Assembly (NCBI RefSeq): GCF_000718135.1
Contig: NZ_JOEM01000007.1
Coordinates: forward strand, 124,001-188,000
Length of the DNA stretch: 64,000 nt
Direction of reading: 5' to 3'
Source of the DNA: Streptomyces cyaneofuscatus
Lineage (GTDB): Bacteria; Actinomycetota; Actinomycetes; Streptomycetales; Streptomycetaceae
Each line of letters starts with the position of its first letter. The stretch's first letter is position 1. The notes below the pieces were generated by a model. It was not told the origin of the DNA. It worked only from the letters and a program-made list of their open reading frames with translations, and did no database searches. Position numbers and translations under genes: made by a program. Below, one piece after another: positions 17,228 through 23,899 of this stretch.

Positions 17228-17537
17228 GGTGACAGCTCGCAGTCGGAAGCGTGGGGAACGGGGGGCTTCGTATGCGAACAGCACGCGGCGACCCGGCTCG
17301 GTGGGCCGGAGAGTGGTGGGAGAGAAGTCCTGCGAAGGTGAGGGACGGCTCAGCACCGAGGTCGCGTCCACGCGGAAGTCACGGGCGGCAGACATGCCGA
17401 CAGCGTCGTGACCGGTGTACGGGCCAGGCCGTACCGCGTGATGATCGCGGACCTCAGATACGCAACGTCCACCTCTATCGGAGACAACAGGACGTGATCA
17501 GCGTACCGGAGGCCCGCTGGGGGCGTCGAGGGATTAT
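17228..17537 (-). other. 310-base gap with possible ABC-F leader ORF
   Basis: No established gene lies between the ABC-F start and the mannosyltransferase stop. On the minus strand a 40-codon ORF could run from GTG 17472 to TGA 17350, ending in Arg-Cys, but its ribosome site is weak. An overlapping in-frame extension of the ABC-F gene to 17395 is also open. Leader ORFs controlling ABC-F genes are known, so this stretch is a candidate attenuator, with no strong hairpin seen to confirm it. Confidence 0.3.
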
Positions 17538-19016
17538 CTACGCGGTGGCCCGCGGCGCCTCGGTGCTCAGCGGGGCGTCCAGGTCGCCGCCGCGCGGCCC
17601 GGGCACCCGTGCGGTTTCCGGGAGGAACGGGGCGCGGCGGATGACGAGGGTGGCGGCGAGGGCCGCGATTCCGGCGAGGGCGAATCCGTAGGGCGGGGTG
17701 GCTCCGGTGGGGTGGGTCTCGTAGACGAGCGCCGCCGACAGCACGATGAGGACTGCGGGGATGCGGCCGTGCTGCTGGGTGGCGGCCACGACCACGAGCC
17801 CCCACAGCAGGTACCACGGCTGCACCATGGGCGAGAGCGCGACCAGTACCAGCAGCCCCAGGCCCAGGGCGTGGACCGGTGGCAGGTGGCCCTTCATGGA
17901 CCGTCGTGCAAGGACGAAGATCAGGACGACCGCCGCCGCCAGGCCGAGGGTCTGCACGGCGGACTTGACCGGTTCGGGGTCGGTGCCCAGGAGCAGGCGG
18001 CCCAGCTCGCCCAGGCCCAGGCCGAGGTCGCTGACGACGGAGAGCGCCGTGTGGATGTTGCCGGCGACGCCCTGGGTCCTGAGCCAGCCGAAGCCGGTAC
18101 CGCTGACCACTGTCGCGGATCCGGCGACGGCACACGCGACGAGGCCGGGCGCGAGGAGTCCCTTGGCCCACCGCCGTAGCTGCGGCCCGGTCGCCGAGGC
18201 GTGCACCATCACGCCGATGAACAGCAGCGATACGGCCGCCGGGGACTTGACCATCATCGCGAGCCCGACGAGGGCGCTGCCGGCCACCCATCGGCCGCGC
18301 AGCGCGAGCGCGAGCCCGGCCAGCATGAGGCCGATCATCAGGCCGTCATTGTGCATGCCCGCGACGACGTGCATCAGCAGGAGCGGGTTGAGCGCCCCCA
18401 GCCACAGGGCGCGGCTCTCGCTGGTGCCGTGCTCCCGGGCCAGCCGGCGCAGGGCCCAGACGATGAGGACGAGTGAGGCGAGCGCGATGAGCCGCATCGC
18501 CAGGACGGCGGGGACGATGGTGCCGCCGGTCGTCTTCGCCACGGCGGCGGAGAGCAGGAGGAAGAGCGGGCCGTACGGGGCCGGGGTGTCGCGCCAGTGG
18601 TTGCCGACGCTCGCCGCCGCGTCGCCGCCGATTCCGGCGGGATCCAGGCTGGAGGGGCCGACGGTGTAGACGTCGTGGCCCTCGATGACCATGGCGCCCT
18701 GGGCGATGTAGCTGTAGACGTCGGCGCTGTAGAGCGGGGGCGTGAGCAGGAACGGCGCGGTCCACCAGGCGAGAGTGGTGAGCGTCTCGCGTACGGAGGG
18801 AGCGGTTCTGCCGTACTGCCACCAGGCGACGACGAGCACGGTGAGCCCGGCGTAGGCGAGGACGGCGGACGCCGTCCGCACGGTGGAGCCGTGGTCGACC
18901 CAGAGGCCCCAGGGGTCGTGGGCCGGCAGTTTTCCGGAGAACCAGCCGCCCGCGGCGGTCGCCAGGGCGGCCGCCGCACCCAGCCGACGGTATCCGACAA
19001 CACTCAAAGCCCACAT
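17538..19016 (-). CDS. MptB-type polyprenol-phosphomannose mannosyltransferase
   Basis: Integral membrane glycosyltransferase of 492 residues with about 11-12 hydrophobic helices. The motif SADVYSYIAQGAMVIEGHDVYTVGP near residue 95 contains the catalytic-type aspartate of GT-C enzymes. LSPMVQPWYLLWGLVVVAAT in the last third is also typical of the MptB family. In mycobacteria MptB elongates the alpha-1,6-mannan of lipomannan, using polyprenyl-phosphate-mannose. Streptomyces lacks lipoarabinomannan of that type, so the acceptor is uncertain. The ATG at 19016 begins MWALSVVGYRRLG. A long upstream in-frame extension exists but is Arg-rich and unlikely. Monocistronic. Confidence 0.82.
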   Translation of the reverse strand: MWALSVVGYRRLGAAAALATAAGGWFSGKLPAHDPWGLWVDHGSTVRTASAVLAYAGLTVLVVAWWQYGRTAPSVRETLTTLAWWTAPFLLTPPLYSADVYSYIAQGAMVIEGHDVYTVGPSSLDPAGIGGDAAASVGNHWRDTPAPYGPLFLLLSAAVAKTTGGTIVPAVLAMRLIALASLVLIVWALRRLAREHGTSESRALWLGALNPLLLMHVVAGMHNDGLMIGLMLAGLALALRGRWVAGSALVGLAMMVKSPAAVSLLFIGVMVHASATGPQLRRWAKGLLAPGLVACAVAGSATVVSGTGFGWLRTQGVAGNIHTALSVVSDLGLGLGELGRLLLGTDPEPVKSAVQTLGLAAAVVLIFVLARRSMKGHLPPVHALGLGLLVLVALSPMVQPWYLLWGLVVVAATQQHGRIPAVLIVLSAALVYETHPTGATPPYGFALAGIAALAATLVIRRAPFLPETARVPGPRGGDLDAPLSTEAPRATA

Positions 19017-19066
19017 GACCGGAGAACCTATCGGACGGCGTGCCGACCCCCTCCTCTCCCCCGCTC

Positions 19067-19336
19067 CTAGCGCACGTCGCCGCGCCAGTCCCACTGGTGG
19101 CCGTCGATCGAGCGGGGCCCGTACTCGGCGCGGCCGCCCGGTCCGTAGGCGCCTATCTCCGTCACCAGCCCGGCCCCCTCGCGCAGGGCCGTCTCGCTCC
19201 AGCCGGTGACGTCCAGGAGCAGCCCGTCGAGCGGGCCCCCGACCAGTTCCCGGTAGTCGTGGCCCGGCCTGGGGCCGGGGTGCGGATCGTCGTGGTCGGC
19301 GCCGTACACCCGTCGCTGCCTCATCAGCTCGTCCAT
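19067..19336 (-). CDS. small hypothetical protein
   Basis: An 89-residue acidic, soluble protein. It reads MDELMRQRRVYGADHDDPH and later ELVGGPLDGLLLDVTGW, then GAYGPGGRAEYGPRSIDGHQWDWRGD. The GGPLDGLLLDV phrase resembles small Streptomyces proteins annotated only as hypothetical. No signal peptide or membrane span. The start at 19336 is the first ATG with family-like sequence; its ribosome site is weak, and ATG 19321 (MRQRR) is an alternative. It lies upstream of, and is probably transcribed separately from, the mannosyltransferase gene. Confidence 0.6.
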   Translation of the reverse strand: MDELMRQRRVYGADHDDPHPGPRPGHDYRELVGGPLDGLLLDVTGWSETALREGAGLVTEIGAYGPGGRAEYGPRSIDGHQWDWRGDVR

Positions 19337-19478
19337 GCAAGGCAGCATCCCACCGGCCACTGACAACGGCCCGGCGTGCGGGGCCATCCGGCCACCGGCG
19401 TGCGCCGTTCCTCGGCGAAGTCGCCGCCGCGCGGAGGGCGCCATATGATTCAGGGACTCACGCACCGCGGAGCAGCCC

Positions 19479-20306
19479 ATGAACCGGCGTCGGACTCCCC
19501 GCTCGGTAAGCGCCGAGGACCTGCTGACCACGTTGCAGAGCCTCACTGCCCGCGCTCGGCGGGAGGTGGAATTCCACCAGGCCAGAGTGGAACTCGCGCA
19601 GGCCCTTCAGCGCGACATGCTTCCGGCGACCCTTCCCGAGCTCCCCGGCCTCCGGTCCGCGGCGCGGTACGCGCCCGCCCGTGACGGCCTGGACATCGGC
19701 GGTGACTGGTACGACGGCTTCGCGCTGGCCGACGGTGCCCTGGGGTTCGCCATCGGTGACGTGCAGGGGCACGACGTGGAGGCGGCCGCCTTCATGGGAC
19801 AGGTCCGCATCGCGATGCGGGCGATCGCGGGAACGGTGTCCGACCCGGGTGAGGTCATGGGCCGGACCAACGACCTCCTGCTGTCCGTGGACTCCGGTCT
19901 CTTCGCGACCTGTACGTTCCTGCGGCTGGACCCGCACACCTGGGAGCTGCACAGTGCGCGCGCCGGGCATGTGGCCAGCGTCTGGGCGACCGTGGACGGG
20001 CGGTCGGGCGTCACGGAGGACCCGGGAGGCCTGCCGCTGGGCATCCAGACGGGTGAGAAGTACCCCGTCAGCCGCCGGACCCTGGACGCGGACGGCGCGA
20101 TCGTGCTGCTGACCGACGGTGTGATCGAGGGCCCGTCGCTGCTGATCGAGGACGGCCTCGAACGGGTGCGGCGGCTGGTCGCCGCCCATGCCGGGGAGAG
20201 CGCGGACGCGCTGGCCGACGGGGTGCTCGGGGCGGCGGAGCTGACGGGCCACGAGGACGACGCGGCCGTACTCGTCCTGCGGCACGCCTCGGCCCGGGCG
20301 CGGTGA
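19479..20306 (+). CDS. SpoIIE/PP2C-type serine phosphatase
   Basis: Phosphatase of 275 residues of the RsbU/SpoIIE class, which dephosphorylates anti-anti-sigma factors and so releases alternative sigma factors. The metal-binding aspartates are in IGGDWYDGFAL (near residue 70) and GDVQGHDVEAAAFMGQVR (near 90); further motifs are VLLTDGVIEG (near 210) and GHEDDAAVLVL at the C-terminus. The first 45 residues form a charged helix, probably a coiled-coil linker, with no PAS or GAF sensor. The next gene is a MASE1 membrane protein 57 bases downstream. MASE1 and SpoIIE domains are often fused, so the two may form a split sensor-phosphatase. Confidence 0.9.
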   Translation: MNRRRTPRSVSAEDLLTTLQSLTARARREVEFHQARVELAQALQRDMLPATLPELPGLRSAARYAPARDGLDIGGDWYDGFALADGALGFAIGDVQGHDVEAAAFMGQVRIAMRAIAGTVSDPGEVMGRTNDLLLSVDSGLFATCTFLRLDPHTWELHSARAGHVASVWATVDGRSGVTEDPGGLPLGIQTGEKYPVSRRTLDADGAIVLLTDGVIEGPSLLIEDGLERVRRLVAAHAGESADALADGVLGAAELTGHEDDAAVLVLRHASARAR

Positions 20307-20363
20307 CGCCGGGGGTGGCAGGGCGCGTGTCACCGGCTGCCTCCTCCGCCTGGCCGGTGTCTG

Positions 20364-21368
20364 ATGAGTGCTGTGATCCGCAGCAAGGAAGCCAGACGTC
20401 GGGCCGTGTACGTGGCGCAGGTCCTCGGCGTGACCGGGGCCTACTACCTCTCGGGACGGCTCGGGCTGACGCGCCAGGTGGTGGTGGACGGCGCGGTGGT
20501 CACCCCGCTCTGGCCGCCCACCGGGATCTCGCTCGCCGCCCTGCTGTACTTCGGCGCCCGGATCTGGCCGGGCATCGCCCTGGGCGCGCTCTTCACCGTC
20601 TCCGCCATCGGTGACGCGTTCACCGTCTCCCGTCTGGGCATCGTCCTCGGCAACACGCTCGCGCCGCTGGCCGCCTACGCGCTGCTGCGCAGGGTGGGGT
20701 TCCGCAGCGAACTGGCCCGGCTGCGGGACGGGGTCTGCCTGGTGTTCCTCGGCGCGTTCGCCGGGATGCTGATCAGCGCCACCGTCGGCAGCGTGACACT
20801 GATGCTCGACGACAAGGTTCCGCCGGGGCGGTTCTGGCTGGTCTGGTCGTCGTGGTGGGCCGGGGACGCCATGGGAGTCCTCGTGGTCACCCCCGTACTG
20901 CTGGTGCTGAGCCGGGCGCGGTGGCCGCGGCTGACCGACCGGTGGCCGGAGGCCTGCCTGCTCGCGGTCGTCGTGGTGGTGGCGGGGTTCTTCTCCACCC
21001 GGAGCTCGCTCTCGATGATCTACCTGGTGTTCCCGGTGATCATCTGGGCGGCGCTCCGGTTCCAGCTGCCCGGCAGCGCGCCGTGCGCCCTGGTGGTGTC
21101 GGTGCTGGCGATCACCGCGGGCACGGACGGGCTGGGGCCGTTCGCGGGCCATACGCTCATGGAGATCATGGCCAACCTGACCGTGCTCAACGGATGCGTG
21201 GCGCTCACGGCGCTGCTGCTCGGGGCGATCGTGGCCGAGCACCAGAACATCCGCCGTGAGACGGAGCACGCGGTGGTGGAGCTGGAGGCGCTGGTGGAAC
21301 AGCTCGCGCCGCTGCCGGGACCGCCTTCGGCGCGGTACGACGACGATCCGCCGCACTCCGGTCGGTGA
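20364..21368 (+). CDS. MASE1 domain integral membrane protein
   Basis: A 334-residue protein with about 8-9 membrane helices. The MASE1 signature VTPLWPPTGISLAALLYFG is near residue 50, followed by GNTLAPLAAYALLRRVGF and WWAGDAMGVLVVTPVLL, all characteristic of this sensory domain. The C-terminal 40 residues form a cytoplasmic helix (AEHQNIRRETEHAVVELEALVEQL) where an output domain would normally begin, but the protein ends there. MASE1 is usually fused to GGDEF, kinase or SpoIIE outputs; here the SpoIIE phosphatase is the separate upstream gene. No strong ribosome site precedes ATG 20364, so translation may depend on coupling. Confidence 0.85.
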   Translation: MSAVIRSKEARRRAVYVAQVLGVTGAYYLSGRLGLTRQVVVDGAVVTPLWPPTGISLAALLYFGARIWPGIALGALFTVSAIGDAFTVSRLGIVLGNTLAPLAAYALLRRVGFRSELARLRDGVCLVFLGAFAGMLISATVGSVTLMLDDKVPPGRFWLVWSSWWAGDAMGVLVVTPVLLVLSRARWPRLTDRWPEACLLAVVVVVAGFFSTRSSLSMIYLVFPVIIWAALRFQLPGSAPCALVVSVLAITAGTDGLGPFAGHTLMEIMANLTVLNGCVALTALLLGAIVAEHQNIRRETEHAVVELEALVEQLAPLPGPPSARYDDDPPHSGR

Positions 21369-21385
21369 CCGGTCGCCGTACGCGC

Positions 21386-21423
21386 CCGGTCCCGTGCTCG
21401 CTCACCGGTCCCGTGCTCGCTCA
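21386..21423. repeat. two tandem 19-bp copies
   Basis: CCGGTCCCGTGCTCGCTCA occurs twice head-to-tail without mismatch (21386-21404 and 21405-21423), just after the MASE1 gene. The last three bases of the second copy are the TGA stop of a possible small minus-strand ORF. A recent slippage duplication is the simplest origin. Confidence 0.8.
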
Positions 21424-21519
21424 GTAGGGCAACGGCCGGCCGGAAGGGGTCCGCAGGTCGAGCGGGGGCGGCCCGGACGGGGGCGGGGGTCGACGGACAA
21501 CGATGCGGATGCGGCCCAT
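21421..21519 (-). CDS. possible small protein (32 residues)
   Basis: A minus-strand ORF of 32 residues, beginning MGRIRIVVRRPPPP and ending GRPLPY. GGAGG sits 8 bases before the ATG, a strong ribosome site that makes it more credible than its length suggests. The peptide is basic and Pro-rich with no known domain. The surrounding 21369-21676 gap holds nothing else I can call besides the 19-bp duplication and the promoter region of the next gene. Confidence 0.35.
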   Translation of the reverse strand: MGRIRIVVRRPPPPSGPPPLDLRTPSGRPLPY

Positions 21520-21676
21520 GGCCACCACCTCCTCCAGGTGACCGGTATCTGCCCAGTCGGCTCGGCTTCACACTTCCCGTCCACCGTGCGGACTCCTCGG
21601 GCGCCCGGATGCGGGCCGGGCCGGGTGCGGTGACTCTTGATGGGTGGGGGCGGCGCCGATGCGAGGAGGATCAGGC

Positions 21677-21871
21677 ATGTCCGCGATGGACAAGATCAAG
21701 AAGATGCTCAAGGGCCACGAGGACCAGGCGGGCAAGGGCGTCGACAAGGCGGGAGACATGGTCGACGACCGCACCAAGGGCAAGTACAGCGGCCAGGTCG
21801 ACACCGCCCAGGACAAGCTGAAGCAGCAGTTCGGTGGGGAGCGCGGCCAGGACGGACCGCCGCGCTCCTGA
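21677..21871 (+). CDS. Rv0909/MT0933-like antitoxin family protein
   Basis: A 64-residue hydrophilic, highly charged helical protein: MDKIKKMLKGHEDQAGKGVDKAGDMVDDRTKG, then KYSGQVDTAQDKLKQQFG. This repeated K/D/Q pattern matches the small MT0933 antitoxin-like family and also resembles CsbD-like stress proteins. No toxin gene is adjacent, so an antitoxin role is doubtful; a stress-induced hydrophilin is as likely. GAGGAGG lies 7 bases before ATG 21677. A very strong hairpin follows at 21913-21960. Confidence 0.75.
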   Translation: MSAMDKIKKMLKGHEDQAGKGVDKAGDMVDDRTKGKYSGQVDTAQDKLKQQFGGERGQDGPPRS

Positions 21872-21912
21872 TGCCACCGGCCGTAGCGCGTCATGACGGG
21901 CCGTAACCGGTT

Positions 21913-21960
21913 GCACCGGGTCCGTGCCACGGGACACGTCCTGTGGCACGGACCCGGTGC
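21913..21960 (+). terminator. very long perfect hairpin
   Basis: GCACCGGGTCCGTGCCAC (21913-21930) pairs without mismatch with 21943-21960. The intervening 12 bases extend the stem by a wobble and further pairs, leaving a loop of only a few bases. It lies 41 bases after the antitoxin-like gene and before the promoter of the sigma-CAP gene. It is probably a terminator, although no T-run follows. Confidence 0.6.
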
Positions 21961-22073
21961 GTGCCGCCGAAGAAATCCGGGGCGATTATCAGATTCTTGT
22001 TATTGTCCGGCCCGCACCGCATCTCCCGAGTGTGGGAAGTGACAGCACCGGACCCCGGAAGAGTGAGCACAGC

Positions 22074-23690
22074 ATGGGCAAGGATCACGGGACGGCCTTG
22101 ATCGCGGCGGCGCGGAACGGCGACCAGGAGGCCAAGGACCGGCTCGTCGCGGCGTATCTGCCGTTGCTGTACAACGTCGTCGGCCGGGCGTTGAACGGGC
22201 ACGCGGACGTCGACGACGTGGTGCAGGAGACGGTGCTGCGCATGCTGCGCAGCCTGCCGGAGCTGCGCGACCCGGAGAGATTCCGGTCCTGGCTGGTGGC
22301 GATAGCCATGAACGAGATACGCCGGCACTGGCGCGAGGGCCAGTCGGGGACGGTCTCCGCCGGCCGGCTGGACGACGCGTTGGACCTGGCCGATCCGCGC
22401 GCCGACTTCGTCGAGCTGACCATTCTGCGGCTCGGGCTGACCGGGCAGCGGCGCCAGGTGGCGGAGGCGACGCGGTGGCTGGACGAGGACGACCGCGCGC
22501 TGCTGTCACTGTGGTGGCTGGAGACGGCAGGGCAGCTGTCGCGGGCCGAGGTCGCGGCGGCCCTGGAGCTCTCCGCCCAGCACACGGCCGTACGCGTCCA
22601 GCGGATGAAAGCGCAGCTGGAGGCGGCCCGGGTCGTGGTGGGCGCACTGGCGGCCGACCCGCCGTGCGTGCTGCTGGAGGACATCCTGGCCGGCTGGGAC
22701 GGGGTGCCGTCCGCCCTGTGGCGCAAGCGGCTGGCCCGCCACGCCCGTGAGTGCACCGTCTGCTCGGGCCACGGATCGGGGCTCGTACCGGCGGAGGGGC
22801 TGCTGGTCGGTCTCGCGCTGGTCCCGGTGGCCGGGGCCGCGGGAGCGGCGGTGGCGCCGGAGCTGCTGACGACGGCCGCGCACCTCACCGTGGACTCCGC
22901 GGCCGGGGCCGGGCGGGCCGAGCGCAGGCGCGGTCAGGTACGGCGGCGGCGCCGCAACTCGGCCATCGCCGCCGTGGTCGCCGTCGCGGCGTTGGGGACC
23001 GGCGGCGCGGCCGTGCACCTGTACACCGACGGCGAGGAGCGGGACGCGACGACCCTGAGCGCCGGGGTGCCCACCGATGGCGCGACCCTCCCCACGAGCG
23101 CCGCCCCCTCCCCCACGAGGACGGCACCGTCGCCGTCGGCCTCGGCGTCGTCCGCCTCGCCGTCGGCCAGTGCCTCGCCGTCGAAGAGCCCTTCGCGCAA
23201 GCCGAAGCCCAAGCCCTCGCCGACGAAGAGCACCCGGCCCCCCGCGCCGAGCACGGCCGCCCCGGCCCCGAAGCCCCCGCCGCCGCCCGCTCCCGCGCCC
23301 GCACCTCCGGCGTCGGAGGGCGGCCAGGTCCTCCAGATCGTCAACACCGAGCGGGCGAAGGAGGGCTGCGGTCCGGTGACCTCCAACGACCTGCTGGCGA
23401 CGGCGGCGCAGCGGCACTCCGCCGACATGGCCTCCCGGGACTACTTCTCCCACACCTCCCCCGACGGCACCGACCCGGGCGACCGGATCACCGCGGCCGG
23501 ATACCGGTGGAGCACCTACGGCGAGAACATCGCCAAGGGGCAGCGGACCCCGGCCGATGTGATGCGGGCGTGGATGGACAGCCCGGGGCACCGCGCGAAC
23601 ATCCTGAACTGCTCCTTCAAGGAGATGGGCATCGGGAAGGTGGACTCCGGCGGCGGGCCGGTGTGGACGCAGAAGTTCGGCGCACGGTGA
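22074..23690 (+). CDS. sigma factor fused to zinc finger, membrane segment and CAP domain
   Basis: Multidomain protein of 538 residues. Residues 15-90 are sigma region 2 (HADVDDVVQETVLRMLRSLPEL; FRSWLVAIAMNEIRRHWRE). Residues 130-190 are a region 4-like HTH (LSRAEVAAALELSAQHTAVRVQRMK). Near 222-230 is H-x3-C-x2-C (HARECTVC), the pattern of zinc-finger anti-sigma domains. A hydrophobic stretch (about 240-265) and a clear membrane helix (about 295-317, after RRRRR) follow, then a Pro/Ser/Thr linker (330-415). A CAP/SCP domain (418-538) has SADMASRDYFSHTSPDG and YGENIAKGQ. The design suggests a membrane-tethered sigma factor with an extracytoplasmic sensor; with two membrane spans the CAP domain would be inside. 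ATG 22074 lacks a strong ribosome site. Confidence 0.85.
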   Translation: MGKDHGTALIAAARNGDQEAKDRLVAAYLPLLYNVVGRALNGHADVDDVVQETVLRMLRSLPELRDPERFRSWLVAIAMNEIRRHWREGQSGTVSAGRLDDALDLADPRADFVELTILRLGLTGQRRQVAEATRWLDEDDRALLSLWWLETAGQLSRAEVAAALELSAQHTAVRVQRMKAQLEAARVVVGALAADPPCVLLEDILAGWDGVPSALWRKRLARHARECTVCSGHGSGLVPAEGLLVGLALVPVAGAAGAAVAPELLTTAAHLTVDSAAGAGRAERRRGQVRRRRRNSAIAAVVAVAALGTGGAAVHLYTDGEERDATTLSAGVPTDGATLPTSAAPSPTRTAPSPSASASSASPSASASPSKSPSRKPKPKPSPTKSTRPPAPSTAAPAPKPPPPPAPAPAPPASEGGQVLQIVNTERAKEGCGPVTSNDLLATAAQRHSADMASRDYFSHTSPDGTDPGDRITAAGYRWSTYGENIAKGQRTPADVMRAWMDSPGHRANILNCSFKEMGIGKVDSGGGPVWTQKFGAR

Positions 23691-23770
23691 GCACTGCGCG
23701 CTGAGCACCGCTCGGTGAGCCCTGCGCGCTGAACTCCGCTCGGTGAGCACCCTGCGCCGAGCATCGCGCG
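23687..23770 (+). repeat. three imperfect 28-bp tandem repeats
   Basis: Units 23687-23714, 23715-23742 and 23743-23770 each begin GTGAGC and contain CTGCGC and a GC-rich end such as CCGCTCG. The first two differ at three positions; the third is more diverged. The stop codon of the sigma-CAP gene lies in unit 1. The array lies between that gene and the FUSC gene. Confidence 0.75.
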
Positions 23771-23899
23771 GTGATCTTTCACCTGGTGGAAATGCGGGCG
23801 AAGCACCCCCTCCACCTCGGTGTTCCAGACTGGTGGCAGCGCCCAGGCCGATGGTGTCCGCCGGCGGATCCCCTTTCCCCTGCGGACTGGAGCCCGGTC

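Noticed and set aside
16217..17341. Long plus-strand open frame opposite the ABC-F gene
   Set aside because: It is the antisense shadow of a high-GC gene; the minus-strand protein has complete ATPase motifs.
21677..21871. Toxin-antitoxin locus
   Set aside because: Only the antitoxin-like protein is present; no toxin ORF lies within either adjacent gap.
23687..23770. CRISPR-like array
   Set aside because: The units are directly adjacent with no spacers and there are no cas genes.
23771..23899. Longer N-terminus of the FUSC gene
   Set aside because: The first 43 residues are low-complexity, include the edge of the 28-bp repeats and do not resemble the family; GTG 23900 has a better ribosome site.
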